A DNA stretch of 64,000 nt from Vibrio hepatarius (lineage in GTDB: Bacteria > Pseudomonadota > Gammaproteobacteria > Enterobacterales > Vibrionaceae). The stretch is from NCBI RefSeq assembly GCF_018860525.1, contig NZ_JAHKPM010000065.1, positions 62,001 to 126,000 of the forward strand, in the 5' to 3' direction. How positions within the stretch are numbered: position 1 is the first letter of the stretch; the number at the start of each line of letters is the position of its first letter. The notes under the pieces are model-generated. The model saw only the letters and a list, made by a program, of their open reading frames with translations. It was not told the origin of the DNA and searched no databases. Below are positions 1-9,207 of the stretch, in pieces. Made by a program: the position numbers and the translations under genes.

Positions 1-621
1 TGGGGAGTGATGAAAATTGAAGGTGTCAATAGTATTGGAGCGTTTGCAGCTTGGGGAATAAAAGACAAAGATTTGCTTATTCCATTTAGTGAACAACGTA
101 CTCGCTTTACCGTGGGACAAGATGTTCTTGTCTATGTGTATACAGATAAGGCTTCGGGTCGCATTGTCGGTACAACAAAATTTAACAAATGGCTAGATAA
201 CACAACTCCTAAATATCAATGTAACCAACAAGTTGACTTGATTATTGCAGAGCGCAGTGATCTTGGTTTCAAAGCTATCATTGAAGGCCAACATTGGGGC
301 ATGATTTTTAAGTCGGATGTCTTTGGAAAGTTATTTATTGGAAAGAGGCTCAAAGGATACATTAAGGCTGTACGTGAGGACGGTAAAATTGACCTGACTT
401 TACAAAAAGTAGGGGTGGCCAAAATGGACGATCTCAGCCAAAAAATTATTGATTTACTTGAAAAGAAAGGAGGATACATACCTTTAAATGATAAGTCTTC
501 CCCAGAAAGTATTTTCTCTACTTTTAGAACCAGTAAAGGTACCTTCAAAAAAACAATCGGTGGATTGTATAAACAAGGTAAGATAACGATAGAAACGCAA
601 GGAATTCGGCTTAACCCTTAA
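1..621 (+). CDS. CvfB/YitL-type S1-domain RNA-binding protein, 5' end cut by window
   Basis: This is the C-terminal part of a CvfB-like protein (virulence factor B family, S1 RNA-binding folds followed by a winged-helix tail). The reading frame is open to base 1, and the codons before the first possible start (GTG at 7) still encode matching residues (W, G). The first S1 repeat therefore lies outside the window and the GTG/ATG near 7-10 is not the true start. Visible family signatures are DLLIPFSEQR, VYVYTDKASGRIVGTTK, LGFKAIIEGQHWG, RLKGYIKAVREDGKIDLTLQ, and a tail with the DKSSPESIFSTF and SKGTFKKTIGGLYKQGKI segments. Family members bind RNA and affect expression of secreted factors in Gram-positives; the role in Vibrio is not established. 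Confidence 0.85.
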   Translation, partial: WGVMKIEGVNSIGAFAAWGIKDKDLLIPFSEQRTRFTVGQDVLVYVYTDKASGRIVGTTKFNKWLDNTTPKYQCNQQVDLIIAERSDLGFKAIIEGQHWGMIFKSDVFGKLFIGKRLKGYIKAVREDGKIDLTLQKVGVAKMDDLSQKIIDLLEKKGGYIPLNDKSSPESIFSTFRTSKGTFKKTIGGLYKQGKITIETQGIRLNP

Positions 622-637
622 CCGGGAATTTGTTTTA

Positions 638-662
638 TTGCCCACTAAAATCTAGTGGGCAA
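638..662. terminator. Hairpin between convergent cvfB-like gene and rsmF
   Basis: A perfect inverted repeat, TTGCCCACTA and TAGTGGGCAA with a 5-base loop, sits in the 46-base gap between two convergent genes. Neither strand has a good T-run after the stem, so it is a plausible but weak bidirectional terminator. Confidence 0.5.
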
Positions 663-667
663 TTGAC

Positions 668-2092
668 TCAGAATAGATTTTTGTCTCTAACCAGCTCTCT
701 TGGTAAACCGTTTTTTAAACGATTGCCAACCCACTTTCCTAGGCCTATCACATCATCACCAAGCTTAACAATCACTTCACCTTTTCCTGACTGATTTACT
801 GGCCTAATATCTCTCCCCATAAACCATTCTCGAGCTTCAGCAATGGTGAGTTCGATGCAATTAAGTTCTTTCCCTGATGCAAGAGTAGTCGCAACTTGAT
901 GCTGCCAACGATAACCATTTTTGTGGGATTCTGCAATCTTGATCCCCATTCTGGAAAACCGAAATGACTCTAATAATGGCTCCAAAGCATTTGGGAATAG
1001 CCACACGTCGCTATCTCTGAGCCATACACATGATTTTTCTGGTAACTCAATATTCAAACTCGCATAAAGATTGCTAGCAATGTGATTTTGAACTTTATTA
1101 GTTGCTTTTTTATAAGGGAACTTTCCAAGGCGTTTATTAACCTCAGGTGCTTTCACTGTCCCCAGCTTTTTAAGCTTTGCAACAAAAAAACCTTCACAGT
1201 CAAATGTTTGTGGGAATACATGCAAGAACCCATGTTCTGTGATTGCTTTTTCTGCACCATCAAATAGTGAGTCTAGAGGCTCAAAATTGATTAAGCCTTG
1301 GTATTTATCTTTCAAATATAAACAAACTTGCTGATTTTCTTCAACACTTAAAGTGCAGGTTGAATAAACCATTACTCCACCTGGTTTAAGTGCATGAAAA
1401 GCACTATCAATAAGATCTTTTTGAGTCTCAGAAATAGTCAGTACAGTTTCTTTGCTCCAATTCTTCATTGCATCAGGATCTTTACGTACTGTTCCTTCAC
1501 CAGTGCATGGTGCATCGATAAGTACAGCATCAAAGCATTCTGGAAGCCAGCCACCGAATACTCTTCCATCATAGTTACTTAGCGCTGTGTTCCGTATTCC
1601 ACAGCGTTGTACGTTAGCATGAAGTGCTTTAACACGGCTGGATGAAAATTCATTCGCTACAATTACGCCATTATTATTCATTCGTGCCGCAATTTGAGAT
1701 GTTTTGGAACCGGGTGCTGCTGCCATATCAAGAACAGTATCAAACTCATTGTACTGATTATCGAACAATGCCGACACTGGCATCATTGAACTTGCTTCTT
1801 GGATGTAAAATAAGCCACACATATGTTCAGCAGTATTACCAAGCGGTGTGACGGATTCATCAGCTTCAATCCAAAACCCCTCTTTACACCACGGGATAGG
1901 GGAAAGTTGCCAATTTTTTTCCGAAGCACGTCGAGTAAAATCACTAATAGAAATTTTAAGCGTGTTTATACGGATACTTTTACGAAGTGGCCGTTGGCAA
2001 GCGTTAATAAAACTAGAAATATCCAGTCCATTGGGCATGATTGCCTTCATTTCTTGCAGAAATTCTTCAGGCAAATAGACGTTTTGATGCAA
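668..2092 (-). CDS. rsmF: 16S rRNA (cytosine-C5) methyltransferase RsmF
   Basis: A 474-residue RNA m5C methyltransferase of the RsmF (YebU) family, which in E. coli methylates C1407 of 16S rRNA using SAM. The SAM-binding motif DMAAAPGSKTSQ lies near residues 122-133. Motif IV DAPCTGEGTVRKDP has its cysteine at about 196, and motif VI YSTCTLS has the nucleophilic cysteine at about 246. The C-terminal third matches the PUA-like extension specific to RsmF. It follows letA-letB on the same strand, as in E. coli (yebS-yebT-rsmF), but a strong terminator in the 81-base gap suggests partly separate transcription. Confidence 0.95.
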   Translation of the reverse strand: MHQNVYLPEEFLQEMKAIMPNGLDISSFINACQRPLRKSIRINTLKISISDFTRRASEKNWQLSPIPWCKEGFWIEADESVTPLGNTAEHMCGLFYIQEASSMMPVSALFDNQYNEFDTVLDMAAAPGSKTSQIAARMNNNGVIVANEFSSSRVKALHANVQRCGIRNTALSNYDGRVFGGWLPECFDAVLIDAPCTGEGTVRKDPDAMKNWSKETVLTISETQKDLIDSAFHALKPGGVMVYSTCTLSVEENQQVCLYLKDKYQGLINFEPLDSLFDGAEKAITEHGFLHVFPQTFDCEGFFVAKLKKLGTVKAPEVNKRLGKFPYKKATNKVQNHIASNLYASLNIELPEKSCVWLRDSDVWLFPNALEPLLESFRFSRMGIKIAESHKNGYRWQHQVATTLASGKELNCIELTIAEAREWFMGRDIRPVNQSGKGEVIVKLGDDVIGLGKWVGNRLKNGLPRELVRDKNLF

Positions 2093-2142
2093 AGTAATGT
2101 CTCGTGCACGTAAAGATGCAAGATTATAACGGATTAAAAGAC

Positions 2143-2168
2143 AAAACGCAGTTTGAATACTGCGTTTT
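2143..2168 (-). terminator. Intrinsic terminator after letB
   Basis: On the minus strand AAAACGCAGT pairs with ACTGCGTTTT around a 6-base loop just past the letB stop codon, and the stem runs into a T-rich stretch. It separates letAB from rsmF. Confidence 0.75.
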
Positions 2169-2173
2169 TAGCT

Positions 2174-4807
2174 CTATGGCTTAGGAATCGGTGTCCGCCA
2201 CTTTTTCCACGTATTTTCGGGTGATGTATATAAAAAGAAAGATTGCTCTTGCTTTGCGATAGGTTGAAGTGGGACATTATCAGGAGTGGAAAAAGTAATC
2301 CCTCCCTTAATTATACTATCAATGGTACCTGCCTTAATATTAGCGCCTCCAAGCCCAATCGAAACATCAACACCTGAGGTATTCCAAAATACGCTGTTTG
2401 TTCTAATAAGATAGGCGTATTCAGGGTCGATAGAAATAGTTGATACTACGCGATCAGCAAGCTCACCAAGGCCGACCTTGATGACTCGTCCAACTTGCAT
2501 TTCTCTAAACAGAACTGGTGTACCTATTGTTACTGAACCAAGAGTTTCGCTTTGTAATGTGAATGGGATACCATCTGTATCCGATTGTTGTTTATGTAAA
2601 ATAAACTCGAAAGCAGCGTTTCCTTTACCAGGTTTTACATTAATTGCGGGTGCCCAAAAATTTTGTAAGTTTTTTACACCACTCAAACCTAATGTCGGCT
2701 GAGCTATCCAAAAGTAGCTACTTTCCTTAGCGAGTATATCTGCGTATTTAGGGAGCAGACGTAGCTCAATAGTGACTTTATCATGCTTAAAATCTGGAGT
2801 AACAGATATCGCTTCTCCAACTTTTATACCGTTGTACTTTACGCTCGTACCATTAGAGATGTGGTTCTCTCCTTTGGCGACTAATGTGATAGTCCGGCCA
2901 TATTTTCTAGCGGTTTTGAAGTCTTTATATAATAGCCATTGTTCGCCACGCTTGTTTTCGACACCAGGTATCGAATCAAAGGCGATACTGCCTTGAATTA
3001 ACGATTTTAAAGGGGCGGTTTTAACACTTATACCATTAAGACTTGCGTCTATATCAATACCAGAGTAATTCCAAAACACGGTTTCTTTATTCAACAAATG
3101 CTCATATTGTTTTTCTATAGTAGCCGTAATTACAACACCACTTTCAACTAGGTGAAAATCAGAAATGCGGCCTACTTTAAGGTTCTTATAAAGTAAAGGG
3201 CTGCCTTTACTTATGGCAGGTAACTGTTCAGCCAAAAGTGTGATGCTTTCTGAACCTGATATATTATATTGAGCTAACTCTGCCAGTGATTGATTGGGGT
3301 ATAGAACATATTGACTTTGTCGAACACTTTCACCATCACTGACAAAACTAATGGATCCTGTTAGTAATTGTTTAGCTGGAGGGACACTGATATTAAGTCC
3401 TGACTGAGTCAGCTCTGCAGTTGCACTGCCAGTCACAAAAAAGCGATTTTCTGCTTTTATAAGGGGAGCATAAGTAGCATTGATGAGCAAATCAAAATGA
3501 ACTTTATCCCCAGCTAAAGATACACTCGTCACTTCACCTACATTAATACCCTTATATAGAAGATTTGCACCCGCCTCAAGGCCAAATGAATTTTCAGCGA
3601 TTAAAGTGACGACAATAGAGTTAGGTTGTTGCTTATTAAATTGCTCTTTTCTAATTGCTGTAAAATAGCGAGAACGTTCTCCTTTTCCTGCTACGAGAGT
3701 TAGGTAGTTACCTCTGATCAAATTAGTTATATTTTTAACCCCAGAAAGAGAAACTTTTGCTTCTTCAAGTATAAAATGACTTCCACTGGTTAGAATATCA
3801 GAAAATGCTGGTTCAATAGCCGCTAACGCGACTATCTCTTTTCGACCATTACTAAATTGTAAGTCACTGATTTGTCCAATTTTGATACCACGATACATTA
3901 TTGGGGCACCAGAAGGGCTTATTTTATTGTTATCTGGAAGTGTGATTTTTATTGGGATTCCCCGACCTGCTGTTTGTAAGTCGGGGTACAACCTAAACCG
4001 ACTATCATTGGATACTGGCTCTCCACCATCAGGAGAGTCAACAGCAATGGAACCGCCAATTAATGAACTAAGACTGTCTAACTTGAGCTCAACTCCATGA
4101 ACCCCGATATTCGCACCCAAACCGCTAACATTCCAAAAACGGCTATCATCAGTGATAATATTTCTGTACTCGTCATGAATTGTCGCGTGAATAAGAACAT
4201 TCTTTTCTGCTTTATCAAGTTGATAGCTATAAACTTCACCTATTGGGATTTTTCTGTAAACGATTTGTGAGCCTATCGAAATCCCATCAAGCTCTTCGGC
4301 CCTCAACGTGATATTTAAGCCATCAGGAGCTCGAATGTCTGAAGGAGGGCGCTCAAGAGCGGTGAATTTTGTTTCTGGTTTTGCTGGGGAATCGCTTGGT
4401 TGAATAGCAATATAATTACCCGATACAAGAGCATCAAGGCCAGATATACCGGAAAGGCTAGCTGTTGGTTTTACCATCCAAAATAAAGTTTTTTGGGAAA
4501 GAAGTTTTGTAGCTTCTGGGTATATATCAGCCTCAACATAAATACTAGTTAGGTCATCAGATAAATTGATATCACGGACTATGCCTACTTCAAGCCCGTG
4601 ATAACGTATAGTTGTTCTGCCTGCAATTAACCCCTGTGCATCAGAGAAGTGTATTTGAATGCGTTCACCTGCATCTTCTATCGCTTTCAAAACTAACCAG
4701 CCTGTCAACACTAAAGCTAATATTGGAAGCAACCACAAAGGAGATATTCCTTTATTAGACTTTACTTCAGGTGAGTAAGAGGGTTGGTTTGAAGTTGAGT
4801 CAGCCAT
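2174..4807 (-). CDS. letB: LetB (YebT), seven-MCE-domain lipid transport protein
   Basis: An 877-residue member of the PqiB/LetB family, which builds a periplasm-spanning tunnel of stacked MCE rings for lipid movement between inner and outer membranes. One N-terminal transmembrane helix (about residues 23-43, ISPLWLLPILALVLTGWLV) anchors it. About seven MCE repeats follow, each recognisable by phrases such as GLIAGRTTIRYHGLEVGIV, GSQIVYRKIPIGEV, GAPIMYRGIKIGQI, GANLLYKGINVGEV, GSPLLYKNLKVGRI, GTSVKYNGIKVGEA and GTPVLFREMQVGRV. Length matches E. coli LetB (877). Its start overlaps the letA stop by 8 bases, so the two are translationally coupled. Confidence 0.95.
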   Translation of the reverse strand: MADSTSNQPSYSPEVKSNKGISPLWLLPILALVLTGWLVLKAIEDAGERIQIHFSDAQGLIAGRTTIRYHGLEVGIVRDINLSDDLTSIYVEADIYPEATKLLSQKTLFWMVKPTASLSGISGLDALVSGNYIAIQPSDSPAKPETKFTALERPPSDIRAPDGLNITLRAEELDGISIGSQIVYRKIPIGEVYSYQLDKAEKNVLIHATIHDEYRNIITDDSRFWNVSGLGANIGVHGVELKLDSLSSLIGGSIAVDSPDGGEPVSNDSRFRLYPDLQTAGRGIPIKITLPDNNKISPSGAPIMYRGIKIGQISDLQFSNGRKEIVALAAIEPAFSDILTSGSHFILEEAKVSLSGVKNITNLIRGNYLTLVAGKGERSRYFTAIRKEQFNKQQPNSIVVTLIAENSFGLEAGANLLYKGINVGEVTSVSLAGDKVHFDLLINATYAPLIKAENRFFVTGSATAELTQSGLNISVPPAKQLLTGSISFVSDGESVRQSQYVLYPNQSLAELAQYNISGSESITLLAEQLPAISKGSPLLYKNLKVGRISDFHLVESGVVITATIEKQYEHLLNKETVFWNYSGIDIDASLNGISVKTAPLKSLIQGSIAFDSIPGVENKRGEQWLLYKDFKTARKYGRTITLVAKGENHISNGTSVKYNGIKVGEAISVTPDFKHDKVTIELRLLPKYADILAKESSYFWIAQPTLGLSGVKNLQNFWAPAINVKPGKGNAAFEFILHKQQSDTDGIPFTLQSETLGSVTIGTPVLFREMQVGRVIKVGLGELADRVVSTISIDPEYAYLIRTNSVFWNTSGVDVSIGLGGANIKAGTIDSIIKGGITFSTPDNVPLQPIAKQEQSFFLYTSPENTWKKWRTPIPKP

Positions 4808-6071
4808 TTAATGTGTCTTCTCTTTGCTCTGTTTTGTATTCTACGGAATGGTCATCCCAAATAAGCCTAGGATCAATGCTTTCCGCTGCAAACATAGTTA
4901 GCAATACCACAAGGCCAAATGCGACAGCACCGAAACCAGGAGTAAAATCTAGTATTTGACCTCGGTCAATGACAGTCATCATGATACAAATGACAAACAA
5001 GTCCATCATTGACCAGCGTCCTATCCATTTTATAATAAAATATATGGTCATTCTTTGACGGCGAAACATTCTGCGTTTGAATTTGATTGAAAGCAACAAG
5101 TAGCTCAATCCTAGAATTTTAGCAACAGGGACGATGATACTGGCTATGAAAATAATCAGTGCAATACCCCACATATCACTCTTTAGCAGTGACACAACAC
5201 CAGAAAAAATGGTGTCCTCGATACGCCGGCCATTGGTTATCAAAATTGATATTGGTACCAAGTTCGCTGGAAAAATAACGATAGTTGCCGCAACAATGTA
5301 CGCCCAAGTTTTCTGTATCGAACGGGATTTACGACGAGAAATAGGTTGTTTACAGCGAACACATAAATTATTTGTAGGCTGAGAAAGATGACAATGAAGG
5401 CAATGAAGTTCTTTTTTATTAAAATGATAACTAAGCTCAGTTCTAAACTTTTCCCAATAACCGTGAACACTCACACGAGTCACTAGTAGGACGGTCATAA
5501 GCTGAAGTAATACGAATCCATACAAACCGATACCCATGTGGATATCTGAATAGTCTTGAAGTTTAAAACAAGAAATCGCAATGCTAACAAGAAAAACATC
5601 AATCATGACCCACACTTTTAAGTGTTTAATAGTGTAAAGAGCATATTTTAATATACGAATATTATTAAATTGTAGTGCTAAATGAGCGGCTACTACTGAA
5701 AAACATAGTAAAAATGGTGCAATAGAACTACAAAAAAGTATTAATAGTGATAGAAAAACAAAACCCTCATCATATAGGGTCAATATACCAGAAGGTAAGG
5801 TTGCTGGTATCATTACCCCAAATAAGCGTATGCTAATAAAGGCAAAAAAATGTGAAGGAACATATAGCAGTAAACACGCGATGGCAATGGCTAGATTACC
5901 AGAAAGAGAAGGGGATCCACCTCTATAAAGGTGTATGCCACAACGAGGACAATAGGCACTTTTTCCTTTTTCTAACAAGATAGAACTTATAGGAAGATCA
6001 CAGCCGTGACACAAACGAGTATGTGGCATCGCTTGTGTTACATTCTTAGGCTCTGTGCAAGGAGAGATCAT
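4800..6071 (-). CDS. letA: LetA (YebS), PqiA-family integral membrane partner of LetB
   Basis: A 423-residue polytopic inner-membrane protein of the PqiA/LetA family, thought to energise or load the LetB tunnel with lipid. Two zinc-ribbon-like cysteine clusters precede the two membrane modules: CHGCDLP with CPRCG near residues 21-43, and CLHCHLSQ with CVRCKQ near the middle. Each module has about four hydrophobic helices. It overlaps letB, forming the letAB pair as in enterics. The sequence is complete and no key cysteine is missing. Confidence 0.93.
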   Translation of the reverse strand: MISPCTEPKNVTQAMPHTRLCHGCDLPISSILLEKGKSAYCPRCGIHLYRGGSPSLSGNLAIAIACLLLYVPSHFFAFISIRLFGVMIPATLPSGILTLYDEGFVFLSLLILFCSSIAPFLLCFSVVAAHLALQFNNIRILKYALYTIKHLKVWVMIDVFLVSIAISCFKLQDYSDIHMGIGLYGFVLLQLMTVLLVTRVSVHGYWEKFRTELSYHFNKKELHCLHCHLSQPTNNLCVRCKQPISRRKSRSIQKTWAYIVAATIVIFPANLVPISILITNGRRIEDTIFSGVVSLLKSDMWGIALIIFIASIIVPVAKILGLSYLLLSIKFKRRMFRRQRMTIYFIIKWIGRWSMMDLFVICIMMTVIDRGQILDFTPGFGAVAFGLVVLLTMFAAESIDPRLIWDDHSVEYKTEQREDTLNG

Positions 6072-6104
6072 TCCCCAGACCTATAATTCATGAATGGACT
6101 ATAT

Positions 6105-7901
6105 CTAAGCGTGAGATTGAGAGTTCCCATATAAGGTTTGATATAACCCTTCTTGTTTAACCAACTCAACATGTGTTCCTGCCTGTGTTACTTGGCCATC
6201 TTCTAAAACATAGATCAAATCAGCCTGCTTTACTGCAGACAAACGATGAGCAACGATCATAGTAGTGCGGCCATCCAAAAACTCATTCAAGGCTTTATGA
6301 AGGGCAGATTCTGTAGATGTATCTAGGGCTGATGTTGCTTCATCTAAAATAACAAATTTGGGGTTGGTCAAAACCATACGTGCAATTGCTAATCTTTGCC
6401 TTTGGCCTCCAGATAACCGAATCCCATTTCGTCCAATTGGTGTATCAAGCCCATCTTTCAGTTGGCAAGCAACATCAGCCAATTGTGCCACTTCCAGAGC
6501 ATGCCAAAGTTTAGCATCCTCACATTCAGAACCAAGCGTGAGATTATGCCTTAAACTGTCATTAAATAATATAGGTTGCTGTAATACAACAGCTATATGC
6601 TGCCTAATTAAGTCAAAACCTATAGAATCGGTTGGCTCACCATTAAACCTAATAACCCCAGAATCTTGGCGATATACTCCAATAAGCAATTGAATTAGAG
6701 TTGATTTTCCACCACCACTAGCCCCCACTAAGGCAACTTTCTTGCCTGCAGGAATGTGAAGATTAAGGCGATTAAATACCGTGACTTCATCATTATAAGA
6801 GAAGTCGACATTTTCAATAGTAATGTCTACTTGCTTGTTGATAATAAAAGGATTGACAGTACTTAGAGGTCGCTGTTCTTCTTCTAAAGTGAGCAAGGTA
6901 TTTATTCTTTGTAATGCAGCTTTCGCACTGTACCATGAAAACTGAATACCTAGTAACTCTTGAACTGGACCTAACATAAACCAAAGATAACCGAAAACAG
7001 CGAAAATTTGTCCAATAGTCAAATCGCTAAACAGGACCATCAGCATTGCAACTGCTCGAAACAACTCAAACCCTAACAGAAATAGTAGAAAAGAAAGGCG
7101 TCCTGCTGCTTCTGATTGCCACGTATATTTGTCAGCATCTAGACGAATTTGGTTTGCATGCTGTTTTAGTTCTGTCAGAAATTCCCGTTCTCTGTTGGCT
7201 GCGCGTAGTTGGTAGATTCCATCTAAGGTCTCAACTAATCGGTTTTGAAATCGTTCGAAAGATTGATTCTCTTTCTTTTTAAGATGTTTAACTTTGTTAC
7301 CAAGCTTGCGTGAGAAATATATGACAATAGGATTAACTAAAAGTATAAAGAGTCCAAGGTGCCATTCAAGCCATAGGAGTACGCCTGCCGTACCGAGCAC
7401 AGTCAACAAACCGATGAGAAACTTACTCAATGTAGCGCCAATAAATTTATCTATGGTTTCTACATCGGTAACTAAGTGTGCATTAATACCACCACTTCCT
7501 CTGGTTTCATATTGTTTCATGCTTATACGGCCAAGTTTATCAAGCATTTTACTGCGCATCTGATAAGTAATACTTTTCGAAACAAGAGTAAACTGTCGTC
7601 CTTGAAGGATGTTGAGTGCCTGGCTCATGGTTCGCATAAGGATGACCAGTCCTAAGGTCAGAAAAATATAGCCTGTAGGGGTTTGTAGATAACTGGGTAA
7701 TACAGAATTCATTACCTCGATACCTTTGGCAGGTTGATTGAGTAATACTTCATCGACCATTAGCGGCATTAATAAGGGAATAGGCACGCTCAACAACGTA
7801 GCTAAAATCGCTATAACATTCGCCAAAACAAGCCGAGGCTTGTGTTTTTTTACTTGAGTTATCAGCCAAGAACGGCTAATTATATTTTCTCTTTCAGACA
7901 T
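6105..7901 (-). CDS. ABC half-transporter, fused permease and ATPase (MsbA/MdlB-like)
   Basis: A 598-residue ABC exporter half-subunit: a six-helix membrane domain (about residues 20-330) followed by the nucleotide-binding domain. The ATPase has Walker A GASGGGKST, Q-loop VVLQQPILF, signature LSGGQRQRLAIARM, Walker B KFVILDEATSALD and switch histidine in IVAHRL. It is probably a homodimer, since no second half-transporter is next to it. The substrate cannot be read from sequence; homologs export lipids, drugs or peptides. It lies 33 bases upstream of letA on the same strand and diverges from msrC. Confidence 0.85.
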   Translation of the reverse strand: MSERENIISRSWLITQVKKHKPRLVLANVIAILATLLSVPIPLLMPLMVDEVLLNQPAKGIEVMNSVLPSYLQTPTGYIFLTLGLVILMRTMSQALNILQGRQFTLVSKSITYQMRSKMLDKLGRISMKQYETRGSGGINAHLVTDVETIDKFIGATLSKFLIGLLTVLGTAGVLLWLEWHLGLFILLVNPIVIYFSRKLGNKVKHLKKKENQSFERFQNRLVETLDGIYQLRAANREREFLTELKQHANQIRLDADKYTWQSEAAGRLSFLLFLLGFELFRAVAMLMVLFSDLTIGQIFAVFGYLWFMLGPVQELLGIQFSWYSAKAALQRINTLLTLEEEQRPLSTVNPFIINKQVDITIENVDFSYNDEVTVFNRLNLHIPAGKKVALVGASGGGKSTLIQLLIGVYRQDSGVIRFNGEPTDSIGFDLIRQHIAVVLQQPILFNDSLRHNLTLGSECEDAKLWHALEVAQLADVACQLKDGLDTPIGRNGIRLSGGQRQRLAIARMVLTNPKFVILDEATSALDTSTESALHKALNEFLDGRTTMIVAHRLSAVKQADLIYVLEDGQVTQAGTHVELVKQEGLYQTLYGNSQSHA

Positions 7902-7986
7902 TATAGTGAGATTGCTTTTAATTTTATGATGTTTGATTAATTGTACGTTGATTCATCAATCAAGTCTTATTAAATCGGAATTTAGT

Positions 7987-8460
7987 ATGAAAATGGAACA
8001 GTATGAAAGATTAACTAAACAAGCCCTATTGCTTATCGAATCAGAAAGAGATCTCATAGCTAACCTATCCAACTTAAGCGCTCTTCTGAATATGGAACTT
8101 GATGAAGTAAACTGGGTCGGTTTTTACTTGATAAAAGGTCAAGAACTAGTTCTAGGCCCATTTCAGGGTTTACCCGCATGTGTGAGAATTCCGATAGGAC
8201 ATGGTGTGTGCGGAACGGCGGTAGAGAAAAAACAAATCCAGAGAGTGAATGATGTGCATCAATTTAATGGTCATATCGCCTGTGACGTGACAAGCAACTC
8301 AGAGATTGTTATTCCGTTTAAACTAGGTGAATGTATAGCTGGGGTGCTGGATATTGATAGTCCTGTATTAGGGCGTTTTGGTGAAAATGATGAACACGGA
8401 TTAACATTTTTGATGAGTAAAGTAGAAAAGATGCTTAATTCACACGCTATCAGTGCATAA
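7987..8460 (+). CDS. msrC: Free methionine-(R)-sulfoxide reductase (fRMsr, GAF fold)
   Basis: A GAF-domain enzyme that reduces free methionine-R-sulfoxide in the cytoplasm (E. coli YebR/MsrC). The catalytic cysteines are visible in the motifs GLPACVRIPIGHGVCGTAV and GHIACDVTSNSEIVIPF, followed by GVLDIDSPVLGRF. The frame is open upstream to 7933, but the ATG at 7987 gives the usual family length (157 residues) and N-terminus, whereas the longer form adds residues unlike the family. Like E. coli yebR it lies just upstream of proQ and prc. Confidence 0.93.
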   Translation: MKMEQYERLTKQALLLIESERDLIANLSNLSALLNMELDEVNWVGFYLIKGQELVLGPFQGLPACVRIPIGHGVCGTAVEKKQIQRVNDVHQFNGHIACDVTSNSEIVIPFKLGECIAGVLDIDSPVLGRFGENDEHGLTFLMSKVEKMLNSHAISA

Positions 8461-8487
8461 ATTCAATATTGAGTGTGGTTTTTCGTT

Positions 8488-8510
8488 TTCAGGTCACTAT
8501 AATACCTGAA
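8488..8510 (+). promoter_or_regulatory. Probable proQ promoter region inside an inverted repeat
   Basis: TTCAGGT and ACCTGAA form an inverted repeat with a 9-base spacer, and the spacer contains a consensus -10 box TATAAT (8498-8503). No good -35 is seen. proQ starts 50 bases downstream, so this is the likely proQ promoter. A protein bound to the arms would straddle the -10 box. Confidence 0.45.
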
Positions 8511-8560
8511 ATATTTATCTGAATGCTCGCGGACGATACCGCATTTAACCAGGACCCCTC

Positions 8561-9190
8561 ATGGAAAACACTGAAAAGTTAAAAAATAGCAAAGAAGTGA
8601 TTGCGTATATTGCTGAATGTTTCCCTAAGTGCTTTACTTTAGAAGGTGAAGCAAAGCCGCTCAAAATTGGTATTTTTCAAGATCTTGCGGAACGTCTTAC
8701 TGATGACCAAAAAGTGAGTAAAACTCAGATTCGTGCAGCATTGAGACAGTATACTTCTTCATGGCGTTATCTACATGGTGTTAAAGCTGGTGCTATTCGT
8801 GTTGATCTAGATGGAAATCCAGCTGGTGAGTTAGAGGAAGAGCATGTTGAGCATGCAAAAACAGCATTAGCTGAAAGTAAAGCTAAAGTGCAGGCTCGTC
8901 GCAAAGAGCAAGCTCAGAAAGTAAGAGAAGAAGGTAAGGCGAAAGCGAAACCGGCAAATAAAAAGCCACAAAATCGTCCACAACAAAATAAAATGAACAA
9001 CAAGGTTAATAGTCCCAAGGATACACGTGCTCTGACTGTAGAAGAAATTACCATTGGTAATCAAGTCAATGTCAATATGGGCAAAGGGAATATGGCTGCA
9101 ACCATTGTTGAAGTTAATAAGGAAGATGTGCGTGTTCAACTGCCTAATGGCCTACAAATGGTTGTAAAAGCGGAGCACCTACGCGCATAA
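8561..9190 (+). CDS. proQ: ProQ RNA chaperone
   Basis: A 209-residue ProQ/FinO-family RNA-binding protein, a global binder of structured small RNAs and mRNA 3' ends. The N-terminal FinO domain (about residues 5-115) carries the family blocks AYIAECFPKCF, LKIGIFQDLAERL and RAALRQYTSSWRYLHGV. A long Lys/Arg/Gln-rich linker follows (about 120-155). The C-terminal Tudor-like domain contains GNQVNVNMGKGNMAATIVEV. It sits upstream of prc with an 18-base gap, as in E. coli. Confidence 0.96.
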   Translation: MENTEKLKNSKEVIAYIAECFPKCFTLEGEAKPLKIGIFQDLAERLTDDQKVSKTQIRAALRQYTSSWRYLHGVKAGAIRVDLDGNPAGELEEEHVEHAKTALAESKAKVQARRKEQAQKVREEGKAKAKPANKKPQNRPQQNKMNNKVNSPKDTRALTVEEITIGNQVNVNMGKGNMAATIVEVNKEDVRVQLPNGLQMVVKAEHLRA

Positions 9191-9207
9191 AGGAGATACT
9201 CCTACGC

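Noticed and set aside
1082..2113. Several plus-strand ORFs over rsmF
   Set aside because: They lie antisense to a clear gene, lack ribosome sites and show no recognisable protein features; the same holds for most antisense frames in the window.
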